Assembly (NCBI GenBank): GCA_028683685.1
Contig: JAQUHH010000028.1
Coordinates: 1-14,168, forward strand
DNA length: 14,168 nt
Reading direction: 5' to 3'
Source of the DNA: Bacteroidales bacterium
GTDB taxonomy: Bacteria; Bacteroidota; Bacteroidia; Bacteroidales; WCHB1-69
A program made the translations under genes and the position numbers. Below are positions 1 to 7,114 of the stretch, in pieces (within the stretch, counting starts at the first letter, position 1; each line of letters begins with the position of its first letter). The notes below the pieces were generated by a model. It was not told where the DNA came from. It searched no databases and worked only from the letters and a program-made list of their open reading frames with translations.

Positions 1-1
1 A

Positions 2-82
2 ACAGCAGAAATATTTAACAAAATCAAAGAGCATGGGATAATTACGCCTTTTCGAAACTATGAAACATGTATAATATTCTGA
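2..82 (+). CDS. Possible C-terminal end of a gene cut by the left edge
   Basis: A reading frame is open from the window edge to a TGA at 80-82 and encodes about 26 residues, ending in GIITPFRNYETCIIF. The composition is plausible for the end of a real protein (mixed charged and hydrophobic residues) and the A/T-only spacer begins right after the stop. The piece is too short to assign to a family, and an open frame of this length can occur by chance. I do not recognise it. No terminator hairpin is obvious after it. Confidence 0.35.
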   Translation, partial: TAEIFNKIKEHGIITPFRNYETCIIF

Positions 83-575
83 ATTTCAATACTTTATAAC
101 ACTACAAGATTATACATCATAATATGGTTGCAAAATATTACAGAAAAGATACTTGAACAAAAAAAATCGTGAATATAAACACTAAAAGTTAGCTAAATAT
201 GAGTTGATATCTTGTTGAAAAAACAGTTTTTTCTTCAAAAAAATGATTTCAAAGGGAAAATCTATCAAAAATAATGGGATCAAATAATCTTTGCGGATTT
301 AAGGACATATATGAATCGTTTGTCAGACTATTTATTTGTGCTTTCACGCTACCTCTGTGCACGCAATACGTGCCAAGAAGCCGAGTGGGTAACTAAAAAT
401 AAATAAATATTCGAAAATATATATTGTAGATGTAGGTGTATTAATTAAATGTTAATCATTTTATTCGAAACTTCTTTTATTTTTCAGTAGGCGTTGATTT
501 ACCGTTAGTTACGACAAGTCAAGTGTTTTTTATAAGATTACAATATCGTTTTTTTAATTTTTTCACAAATATCTA
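83..575. other. AT-rich intergenic region containing a gene remnant
   Basis: Roughly 550 bases lie between the possible left-edge gene and the DUF2795 gene. Apart from the adenosyltransferase remnant (290-406), the stretch is very AT-rich and has stops in all frames I followed. An A/T-only stem around 219-235 (six A, short loop, six T) is a weak terminator-like element. The remnant stands out as less AT-rich than its flanks, which fits a decayed coding segment inside neutral sequence. I see no tRNA, no recognisable small RNA and no mobile-element ends here. Confidence 0.5.
290..406 (+). pseudogene. C-terminal remnant of cob(I)alamin adenosyltransferase (PduO/MMAB type)
   Basis: Translation from 290 gives about 38 residues ending at a TAA (404-406). 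It contains YMNRLSDYLFVLSRY followed by a tail with QEAEW. This is the C-terminal signature of PduO-type ATP:cob(I)alamin adenosyltransferases; the human enzyme MMAB has a nearly identical NRLSDYLF-LARY segment near its end. The family is normally about 180-190 residues and needs upstream ATP- and cobalamin-binding segments (including a CRRAER-like helix). None of that is present: an in-frame TAA lies at 272-274 and the sequence upstream does not resemble the family in any frame I read. The remnant is therefore non-functional. As I recall, an adenosyltransferase gene often sits next to DUF2795 and secA in Bacteroidetes, so this is probably a relic of ancestral gene order rather than an import. 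A rearrangement or assembly breakpoint near 275-290 is the alternative. Confidence 0.75.
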
Positions 576-606
576 TTGACATCATGTAAAAAATAACTTA
601 CTTTTG
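576..606 (+). promoter_or_regulatory. Bacteroidetes-type promoter for the DUF2795 gene
   Basis: A TTG at 576-578 is followed after 20 bases by TACTTTTG at 599-606. This matches the Bacteroidetes housekeeping consensus (TTG, about 19-20 bases, TAnnTTTG). The start codon follows about 30 bases after the -7 element, through an A-rich leader with no Shine-Dalgarno sequence, as is usual in this phylum. It is the best-formed promoter in the window. Confidence 0.7.
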
Positions 607-635
607 CACACTTTATTTACCAAAATACAAATATT

Positions 636-857
636 ATGTATTGGACATTAGAATTGGCCTCGAAATTAGAAGATGCCCCTTGGCCGGCTACAAAAGATGA
701 ATTGATTGATTATGCAATTCGTTCTGGATTACCATCAGAAGTTGTTGAAAACCTTCGCGAAGTTGAAGATGAAGGTGACATATATGATAGTATTGAAGAT
801 ATATGGCTCGATTATCCAACGAAAGATGATTTTTTCTTTCATGAAGATGAGTATTAG
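636..857 (+). CDS. DUF2795 domain-containing small acidic protein
   Basis: The gene encodes 73 residues, very acidic, especially in the second half, ending in the pattern DYPTKDDFFFHEDEY. The segment ATKDELIDYAIRSGLPSEVVENL matches the DUF2795 family core (helical ATKDELIxYA..SG.P..V...L), and the acidic EGDIYDSIEDIW stretch and terminal DDFFF motif are typical of the Bacteroidetes branch. The function is unknown. In this phylum the family is commonly encoded next to secA, as here, but the two genes are separated by a strong terminator, so the link is positional rather than an operon. The ATG is well placed behind a consensus promoter. The protein is cytoplasmic by inspection: no signal peptide or membrane segment. 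Confidence 0.85.
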   Translation: MYWTLELASKLEDAPWPATKDELIDYAIRSGLPSEVVENLREVEDEGDIYDSIEDIWLDYPTKDDFFFHEDEY

Positions 858-873
858 ATTTTTCAAGTATTTA

Positions 874-907
874 ACACAAAAAAGGGGCTTTAAGCCCTTT
901 TTTGTGT
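874..907. terminator. Strong palindromic terminator between DUF2795 and secA
   Basis: The sequence ACACAAAAAAGGGGC, loop TTTAA, then GCCCTTTTTTGTGT forms a stem with a GC-rich tip and an A/T base; one extra G on the left arm is unpaired. The T-run on one strand and the A-run on the other make it a plausible bidirectional terminator. It begins 16 bases after the DUF2795 stop codon. Confidence 0.85.
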
Positions 908-938
908 GTTGCAAATTTTTTCACTTCGTTTTTTGAAT

Positions 939-946
939 TAAATTTG
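939..946 (+). promoter_or_regulatory. Candidate -7 element for secA
   Basis: TAAATTTG matches TAnnTTTG and lies 30 bases before the secA ATG at 977. No TTG occurs at the ideal 19-20 base spacing upstream (the nearest, at 909-911, is 27 bases away), so the upstream half is weak. A promoter is needed here because a terminator precedes it. Confidence 0.4.
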
Positions 947-976
947 TCAACAAGTAACATTATTAAAATTAACACC

Positions 977-3900
977 ATGCTGGATATTTTTAAAAAAGTT
1001 TTTGGAACGAAGTCTGCTCGCGATATAAAAGAAATTAGTCCAATCTCGAACAAGTGCATTGCTTTGAAAGATGATTATCAAAAATTGAGTAATGATGAAC
1101 TCAGAGCCAAAACTTTTCAATTTAAAGAAAGAATTAAAGATGCGATAGCAGCTGAAGAGGCTGAAATAGTTGAAATTCAAAATCGGATTGATAATGAGTA
1201 TGATATAGATGTTGAGGAGAAAGAAAAACTTTATCTTTCTTTGGATGCTCTTGAAAAAGAAAGTTATCGGAAAACACAGGAGGTATTGGATGAAATTTTG
1301 CCGGAAGCTTTTGCTGTCTTGAGAGAGACTGCCGACCGGTTTAAAAAAAATCCTGTAGTTGAGGTCACCGCTCTTGATTATGATAAAGATATTGCAGCTT
1401 CTCGAGATCAAGTTGAAATTGTGGGCGATAAAGCTTATTGGCAAAATCAGTGGATGGCTGGTGGAAACCTTATTACATGGGATATGTGTCATTATGATGT
1501 ACAGCTTATTGGAGGGATTGTTTTGCATTCTGGAAAAATTGCTGAAATGTCGACTGGGGAAGGAAAGACACTTGTGGCTACATTGTCCGTTTATTTGAAT
1601 GCACTAACAGGAAAAGGAGTTCATATCGTTACAGTGAATGATTATTTAGCTCGACGTGACTCTGAATGGATGGGCCCTTTATATGAGTTTCACGGATTGA
1701 AAGTAGATTGTATAGATAAACATGATCCTAATACGGACGATCGTAGAAAAGCATACAATGCTGATATTACGTTTGGAACGAATAATGAATTTGGATTTGA
1801 TTACCTTCGTGATAATATGGCTCGTAATATCAATGAAATTGTTCAAAGAAAACACAACTATGCAATTGTGGATGAGGTCGACTCTGTTTTAATTGATGAT
1901 GCGAGAACTCCTTTAATTATTTCTGGACCCACTCCCAAAGGCGATCAACAAGAATTTGATGTATATAAACCTATTGTTGAAAGACTTTACAATGCACAGC
2001 GAAATTTGGTGACGAAGATTTTGGCAGAAGCGAAGAATTTACTGCAATCTCCTGAAAGTTCAGAAGAATACAAAGAAGGTGCAAAGTTGATGCTAAGAGC
2101 CCATCGTGGATTGCCCAAAAACAAGCCTCTCATTAAATTTTTAAGTGAGCCAGGCATGAAACAATTGCTGCTCAAAACAGAAGGTCATTATATGGCAGAA
2201 CAAAATAAGTACATGCATATTATTGATGATGAACTCTATTTTGTGATTGAAGAGAAACAAAATACCATCGATCTTACTGAAAAAGGGATTGATTTAGTTT
2301 CCAATAATGCGGAAGAAGCAAAGCTTTTTATTATGCCCGATATTGGTGCAGAAATAGCAGAATTGGAAAAAATATCCTTGAATGATAAAGAAAAATTGGA
2401 TGCTAAGACTGAAATATATCGTAATTATGCTGTTGCTTCTGAACGTCTCCATACCATCAATCAATTAATGAAGGCGTATGCTTTATTTGAAAAAGATATC
2501 GAGTATGTAATCATGGACAATAAAATTAAAATTGTTGATGAGCAAACTGGACGTATTATGGAAGGACGGCGTTATTCTGATGGACTGCATCAAGCGATTG
2601 AGGCAAAGGAAAAGGTGAAGATTGAAGCCGCTACTCAAACGTATGCAACGGTGACTTTACAGAACTATTTTAGAATGTATAAAAAGCTTGCTGGGATGAC
2701 CGGTACGGCTGAAACAGAAGCAGCAGAATTATGGGACATCTATAAATTGGATGTTGTAGTTATTCCAACAAATCGTCCCATTGTTAGAAAAGATATGGAA
2801 GATATGGTTTTTAAAACCAAACGGGAAAAATTCAATGCTGTTATTGATGAAATTAAGCGTTTGCATGACGAAGGTCGTCCTGTTTTGGTGGGTACAACTT
2901 CTGTTGAAACTTCGGAGTTATTAGGAAAAATGTTGGCATTGCGAAAAGTTTCTCACAATGTATTGAATGCCAAATTACATCAGCGTGAAGCGGATATTGT
3001 AGCCCTTGCAGGACAATCTGGAACCGTTACCATTTCGACCAATATGGCTGGTCGGGGTACGGATATTAAGTTGGGCGAAGGAGTGAAAGAAAAAGGAGGT
3101 TTGGCAATTATTGGTACCGAACGTCATGATTCCAGACGAGTCGACCGTCAGCTTAGAGGTCGTGCAGGACGTCAGGGGGACCCCGGTTCTTCACAATTTT
3201 ACGTTTCTTTGGAAGACAACTTAATGCGTCTGTTTGGATCGGATCGAATTGCCAAAGTAATGGATAGACTTGGTTTGAAAGAAGGAGAAGTAATTCAACA
3301 TTCAATGATTACCAAATCCATTGAGCGTGCTCAACGAAAAGTGGAAGAAAACAATTTTGGAATTCGTAAACGTTTGTTAGAGTATGATGATGTGATGAAT
3401 AAACAGCGTGAAACCATTTATAGCAAACGTCGAAATGCCCTCTATGGTGACCGTTTATCCATTGACTTGTCAAACATGTTTTACGATCTTTCCGAACAAT
3501 TAATTATACAATACCAAGATCAAAGAGATTTTGAAGGTTTTTCAATGGAAATAATTTCCACTTTTGCAATTGATGTTCCGTTTAATGAGGACACATTTAT
3601 GCAAGGGAATACAAGCGAGTTAACAGAACAACTTTTTGAACACGTTTCGGAAAATTATAAACATAAAACCGAAATTCTTTCAGAAAGAGCATATCCCATT
3701 ATCGAATCCGTGTACAAAAGAGAGGGACAACGCTACGAAAATATAGCCATTCCTATCACCGATGGCCATAAAACTTTGAATGTCATTGCCCCTTTGAAAA
3801 AATGTTTTGAAAGTGGCGGAAAAGAGATAATTCTTTCGATTGAAAAGGGAATTAACTTGGCTGTTATTGATGATTCATGGAAAGAACACTTACGAGAAAT

Positions 3901-4255
3901 GGACGAGTTGAAACAGTCTGTTCAAAATGCGTCCTATGAGCAAAAGGATCCTTTATTGATTTATAAATTTGAGTCTTTCGAATTGTTTAAGCAAATGCTT
4001 CATAAAATTAATAAAGAGATTACTTCTTTCCTTACCAAAGGAAAGCTTCCAATGGATGATGCTCAGGATGTGAAAGAAGCTCGTTTGCCACAATCTGATA
4101 TTTCAAAAACCAAAGCCGGAAGAGATGATATTATGGGCAATCGAACTTCGGAACCACAAAAAACACAACCTATTATTGCGGAGAAAAAAGTGGGAAGAAA
4201 TGAGCCTTGTCCTTGTGGTAGTGGGAAGAAATATAAAAACTGCCACGGAGCATAA
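977..4255 (+). CDS. secA: Preprotein translocase ATPase SecA
   Basis: This is the motor ATPase of the Sec pathway: it binds preproteins and drives them through SecYEG at the inner membrane. The product has 1092 residues, typical for Bacteroidetes and longer than the roughly 900 of E. coli. Visible motifs are Walker A GEGKT at 194-198, Walker B-type DEVDS at 299-303, the GMTGTAETEA segment, TNMAGRGTDIKL, and the helicase motif DRQLRGRAGRQGDPG. A C-terminal zinc-binding tail has Cys1078, Cys1080, Cys1089 and His1090, which in this family contacts SecB and lipids. Insertions relative to E. coli lie near residues 55-102, 124-168 and in the region after the Walker B site; they are known from Bacteroidetes SecA. 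The ATG at 977 (MLDIFKKVFG) is chosen over an upstream TTG at 902 because family members begin there and 902 lies inside the terminator. A WbqC-family gene follows 8 bases later. Confidence 0.97.
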   Translation: MLDIFKKVFGTKSARDIKEISPISNKCIALKDDYQKLSNDELRAKTFQFKERIKDAIAAEEAEIVEIQNRIDNEYDIDVEEKEKLYLSLDALEKESYRKTQEVLDEILPEAFAVLRETADRFKKNPVVEVTALDYDKDIAASRDQVEIVGDKAYWQNQWMAGGNLITWDMCHYDVQLIGGIVLHSGKIAEMSTGEGKTLVATLSVYLNALTGKGVHIVTVNDYLARRDSEWMGPLYEFHGLKVDCIDKHDPNTDDRRKAYNADITFGTNNEFGFDYLRDNMARNINEIVQRKHNYAIVDEVDSVLIDDARTPLIISGPTPKGDQQEFDVYKPIVERLYNAQRNLVTKILAEAKNLLQSPESSEEYKEGAKLMLRAHRGLPKNKPLIKFLSEPGMKQLLLKTEGHYMAEQNKYMHIIDDELYFVIEEKQNTIDLTEKGIDLVSNNAEEAKLFIMPDIGAEIAELEKISLNDKEKLDAKTEIYRNYAVASERLHTINQLMKAYALFEKDIEYVIMDNKIKIVDEQTGRIMEGRRYSDGLHQAIEAKEKVKIEAATQTYATVTLQNYFRMYKKLAGMTGTAETEAAELWDIYKLDVVVIPTNRPIVRKDMEDMVFKTKREKFNAVIDEIKRLHDEGRPVLVGTTSVETSELLGKMLALRKVSHNVLNAKLHQREADIVALAGQSGTVTISTNMAGRGTDIKLGEGVKEKGGLAIIGTERHDSRRVDRQLRGRAGRQGDPGSSQFYVSLEDNLMRLFGSDRIAKVMDRLGLKEGEVIQHSMITKSIERAQRKVEENNFGIRKRLLEYDDVMNKQRETIYSKRRNALYGDRLSIDLSNMFYDLSEQLIIQYQDQRDFEGFSMEIISTFAIDVPFNEDTFMQGNTSELTEQLFEHVSENYKHKTEILSERAYPIIESVYKREGQRYENIAIPITDGHKTLNVIAPLKKCFESGGKEIILSIEKGINLAVIDDSWKEHLREMDELKQSVQNASYEQKDPLLIYKFESFELFKQMLHKINKEITSFLTKGKLPMDDAQDVKEARLPQSDISKTKAGRDDIMGNRTSEPQKTQPIIAEKKVGRNEPCPCGSGKKYKNCHGA

Positions 4256-4263
4256 TTTCATCC

Positions 4264-4893
4264 ATGGATTTGCTGCTTTCTACTGCTTATTTTCCCTCCA
4301 TCGAATATATGGCTTGTTTGTCGAAAGCAAACCATGTATTTATTGAAAAACACGAGACGTATCCAAAGCAAAGTCTTAGAAATCGATGCTATCTTGCTGG
4401 TTCACAGGGAGTGCAGATGTTAACTGTTCCAGTTGTCAAAATTCAGGGAAAGAATACACCTATTGATGAAATACGAATTGATGATAATCAGGATTTTAGA
4501 AATCATCATTTTAAATCTATTCAAACGCTTTATAGCTCAGCTCCATTTTTTGATTATTATATTGATTTTATTAAAGAAGATATTTTTAATTCGGAAACTC
4601 ATTTGTTAGAGTATAACTTAATCATAATTAGGCGATTAATGAGTTTTTTGAAAATTCAAGTAGACATTAGTTTTACCGATTGTTTTCAAAAATATGAAAA
4701 TAACAAATTAGATTTGAGAACTGTGATTTCACATAAATCGGCATTTGGTTCTTTTTCTATCATTAAAAAAGTTCCATTTTATTCACAAGTGTTTAGAGAA
4801 AAAAATGGTTTTTTTGAAAATTTAAGTGTAATTGATTTGATTTTCAATGAGGGACCTTCGGCTTCTTCAATATTGAAAAATTCTAGTATTTAG
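4264..4893 (+). CDS. WbqC-family protein
   Basis: The protein has 209 residues. Its N-terminus reads LLSTAYFPSIEYMACLSKA, then a charged segment with KQSLRNRCYLAG and a LTVPV strand. This order (strand with YxP, about 25 residues, a Q/W..RN.R motif, then LTVPV) is the pattern of the WbqC-like family (PF08889). The family is named after a gene in an O-antigen cluster; its biochemical role is poorly defined and is presumed to concern surface glycan or amino-sugar modification. No signal peptide or membrane segment is seen. It starts 8 bases after the secA stop, so the two are likely cotranscribed. In many Bacteroidetes, as I recall, WbqC genes sit next to signal peptidase genes, so a position near export genes is not unusual. 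The final 60 residues are less conserved-looking and rich in Phe, Ser and Lys. Confidence 0.8.
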   Translation: MDLLLSTAYFPSIEYMACLSKANHVFIEKHETYPKQSLRNRCYLAGSQGVQMLTVPVVKIQGKNTPIDEIRIDDNQDFRNHHFKSIQTLYSSAPFFDYYIDFIKEDIFNSETHLLEYNLIIIRRLMSFLKIQVDISFTDCFQKYENNKLDLRTVISHKSAFGSFSIIKKVPFYSQVFREKNGFFENLSVIDLIFNEGPSASSILKNSSI

Positions 4894-5020
4894 TGTTTTT
4901 TTGATAATTAAATATGGCTTAATAGACAAGATTTATGATGAAAAAGCTCTAATTAATGGAGTACTTATAACTTGTTAACAAAATAGTTAGTATTTATATG
5001 AAAGTTTCATTGTTTTTTTA

Positions 5021-5028
5021 TATTTTTG
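5021..5028 (+). promoter_or_regulatory. Candidate -7 element for the TPR/SPOR gene
   Basis: TATTTTTG matches TAnnTTTG, 22 bases before the ATG at 5051. No well-spaced TTG lies upstream. A perfect 10-base palindrome, TTGTTAACAA at 4972-4981, sits about 40 bases before it and could be an operator, or simply chance in AT-rich DNA. I see no terminator between the WbqC stop and this element. Confidence 0.4.
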
Positions 5029-5050
5029 TAGACTATATAATTTTTGTAAT

Positions 5051-6415
5051 ATGAAAAGTAAAATATTGGGTTCTTTGGTCGTCTTATTTGTTTGTGCATT
5101 AAGTTTAAAAGGTGTTGAAAATCGTGCTTATGTATTTTCACAAGACGAACTTTCAAAAGAATATATTCAACAATTTAATGAAGCCATGAAATTTGTGGAG
5201 TCAGAAGACTACAAAGAGGCTTTAAGTTTATTGACAGCTTTAAAAGCAAACAATCCTAATAATGCTAATTTAGATTTTTATCTTGGATTGTGTAAGTTTT
5301 ATTTAATGTTTGATAAAAATATTTCTTTGGAGCATTTCAAAATAGCTTCAAAATCAATTTCTGATAAATACATCAATACTCCTGAGCAGAATCAGGCTCC
5401 TGTTGAATCTATTTATTTTGAAGCTTTGTCGTATCATTATTTAGGTCAATATGCAGAGGCTAAAAAATTATATGAATTGTATTTAGTGAAGTCAAAAACA
5501 TCCAGAAGTGACAAGAAGTATGTGAAAAGTGCTAAACAGAAAATAGAATATTGTGATAATCCAGATTTAGTTTTATCCAGTGCAGATTTAGAACAAATTT
5601 CAAAGAAACAAGAAGGTTCAAAACCGGCGAAACAAGATTTTGCGTATAAAAATAAAATAAGTAAAGCCTTGGAAGTGATGGAGTATGATCATATAGAAGC
5701 ATTGATTTTATTTAAAAAAATGGCAATGGAATATCCCAATGATCCCAATGTGAATTATTTTATGGGTATTAGTATGCTTAATTATCTTCCATATCAAAAA
5801 TCGGCATTGGGAATGTTTGAAGTGGCTGACAAAATGATTGTTTCTCCTTCTTCTGAAACAGGATTGGCTTGTCCTACAATGAATCGTTACTATATGGCTA
5901 TTGCGAATCAAATAGAAGGAAATCATGCAGCGGCTTTAAAATATTTTGAAGAAGTTGAAAAAGTGTATCCTGAAAAATTTACTGCATTTAAAAGTGATTT
6001 TAATGAGAAAATGGAACTTAGTAGAAGACTTGCCAAAGTTGAAACTTCTGAAGTCGTCGCGGGAGAGCTTACTTTAGCTAATGTTGAAAATAAATTAGAA
6101 ATAAAAGCAGAGAAAGACTTGCATGTTGTTTTCCCTGAAACTAAACCTAGAGTTCAGTTGCAAACTATGGATAGAATAGAATATTCCAATTCAGGATATT
6201 ATTATACCGTGCAAATTGGCGAAGGTTTTATGAGAGAAGACTATTTTGAAAAGGCTAAAGATTATCGCATTTCAAGACCCAAAGGTTCAAAATATCCTCG
6301 CTATTTAGTTGGTAAATACTCTACCGAATCCGAAGCTGCTTCAAAAAAGGAAGAACTTAAAACAGCTGGTTATAGTGATGCTTTTGTAACTCGATATAAA
6401 GGTCGATTAAATTAA
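5051..6415 (+). CDS. Exported TPR protein with a C-terminal SPOR-like domain
   Basis: The product has 454 residues. Residues 1 to about 20 form a signal peptide (basic MKSK, then a hydrophobic core), so it acts in the envelope. Two similar helical TPR blocks follow, roughly residues 35-160 and 200-310. Each has a repeat ending in NPNNANLDFYLGL or YPNDPNVNYFMGI, and a later segment with a Y...G.Y/H.AA..Y/F.E pattern (GQYAEAKKLYE, GNHAAALKYFE). A variable linker runs from about 325 to 385. The last 70 residues (YYTVQIGEGF ... YLVGKYSTESEAASKKEEL ... AGYSDAFV) have the strand-helix-strand plan of SPOR domains, which bind septal peptidoglycan lacking stem peptides. I infer an envelope scaffold, possibly linked to cell wall, division or gliding/secretion machinery; the exact role is not known. 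It appears to be a single transcription unit ending in a strong hairpin. Confidence 0.75.
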   Translation: MKSKILGSLVVLFVCALSLKGVENRAYVFSQDELSKEYIQQFNEAMKFVESEDYKEALSLLTALKANNPNNANLDFYLGLCKFYLMFDKNISLEHFKIASKSISDKYINTPEQNQAPVESIYFEALSYHYLGQYAEAKKLYELYLVKSKTSRSDKKYVKSAKQKIEYCDNPDLVLSSADLEQISKKQEGSKPAKQDFAYKNKISKALEVMEYDHIEALILFKKMAMEYPNDPNVNYFMGISMLNYLPYQKSALGMFEVADKMIVSPSSETGLACPTMNRYYMAIANQIEGNHAAALKYFEEVEKVYPEKFTAFKSDFNEKMELSRRLAKVETSEVVAGELTLANVENKLEIKAEKDLHVVFPETKPRVQLQTMDRIEYSNSGYYYTVQIGEGFMREDYFEKAKDYRISRPKGSKYPRYLVGKYSTESEAASKKEELKTAGYSDAFVTRYKGRLN

Positions 6416-6441
6416 TATATTTACTTAATATAATTCTTTTG

Positions 6442-6483
6442 ACGTGTCATTTTTCTTCTAAGCAGAAAGATGATACGTTTTTA
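6442..6483 (+). terminator. Rho-independent terminator after the TPR/SPOR gene
   Basis: Left arm 6442-6456 pairs with right arm 6464-6478 over 15 positions, with only two G-U wobbles, around a 7-base loop (6457-6463). A T-run follows the right arm. It lies 27 bases after the stop codon. Confidence 0.85.
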
Positions 6484-6527
6484 TTAATTTGAACCTATAC
6501 TATTTAATCCCTTTAAAAAGTGTAAAA

Positions 6528-6995
6528 ATGATTCAGTCCATCGTAAAAGTTTTTTTAAAAAACAAATCCTTTCGCTATGTTCTGGTATTTATACAGTTTT
6601 TTGTATTGGCTTGGCTTACACTTACATACAACTTTGCTGAATTTAAAATATGGCATTGGATCTGTCCAGTTATTTTTTTGATGTTTGGATTTTGGTCTCT
6701 GCTTTTTATGAAAATTTCAGCCATAACACCATTGCCCGATCCAACTTCGGGTTCGCTACTGATTCAAAATGGACCTTATCGTTGTGTGCGTCATCCCATG
6801 TATTTGTCGGTAGCAGGATATAGTCTTTCTCTTTTAATGATCAATTTTTCTATATTAAATGCGGTGATTGTTGGACTGTTTTTTATAGCCATATTTCTAA
6901 AAATGGAAATTGAAGAGGTTTATTTACTCAATCGTTATGCTTCATATAGAGAATATATCAAGCAAACAAAGCGATTGATTCCTTTTGTTTATTAG
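6528..6995 (+). CDS. Membrane methyltransferase of the isoprenylcysteine/phospholipid family
   Basis: The product has 155 residues with several hydrophobic segments (about 17-33, 40-56 and 95-125), so it is an inner-membrane protein. Two conserved blocks of the ICMT/PEMT-type superfamily are present. GPYRCVRHPMYL at 82-93 is the S-adenosylmethionine-binding His-Pro motif. The C-terminal block with Glu129-Glu130 followed by L, Y..Y and RLIPF completes the cofactor site. The family methylates small lipidic or protein C-terminal substrates; bacteria lack prenylated CaaX proteins, so the true substrate cannot be read from sequence. I chose the ATG at 6528. An in-frame TTG at 6489 would add 13 residues but sits just behind the preceding terminator and would leave no room for a promoter. 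No clear promoter is visible in the 44-base gap. Confidence 0.8.
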   Translation: MIQSIVKVFLKNKSFRYVLVFIQFFVLAWLTLTYNFAEFKIWHWICPVIFLMFGFWSLLFMKISAITPLPDPTSGSLLIQNGPYRCVRHPMYLSVAGYSLSLLMINFSILNAVIVGLFFIAIFLKMEIEEVYLLNRYASYREYIKQTKRLIPFVY

Positions 6996-7082
6996 ACATT
7001 TTAATTTTGGTAATAAGAGTTATCAACATTGGATTCTGAATAAAATTTCAGTTTTATGAATGATTTATACTTTTTCTTGTTA

Positions 7083-7090
7083 TAGTTTTG
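7083..7090 (+). promoter_or_regulatory. Candidate -7 element for the 7115 gene
   Basis: TAGTTTTG matches TAnnTTTG and lies 24 bases before the ATG at 7115. There is no good TTG at 19-20 bases upstream, so support is moderate at best. Confidence 0.35.
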
Positions 7091-7114
7091 TTAGATAGTA
7101 CAAAGCGAAAGTAA

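Noticed and set aside
359..373. Small hairpin GCACG-CAATA-CGTGC as a regulatory RNA element
   Set aside because: It falls inside the adenosyltransferase remnant and is explained by decayed coding sequence; it has no T-run and no extension of the stem.
389..512. Inverted repeat GTAACTAA (389-396) and TTAGTTAC (505-512)
   Set aside because: Eight bases matching over about 110 bases of AT-rich DNA is expected by chance, and no transposase or insertion structure lies between them.
902..976. TTG start at 902 giving secA 25 extra residues
   Set aside because: The added part lies over the upstream terminator and candidate promoter and has no match to SecA N-termini; the ATG at 977 gives the usual MLDIFKKVFG-type start.
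6489..6527. TTG start at 6489 for the membrane methyltransferase
   Set aside because: It begins 11 bases after the right arm of the preceding terminator, leaving no promoter or leader; the ATG at 6528 starts just ahead of the first membrane segment and fits the family length.
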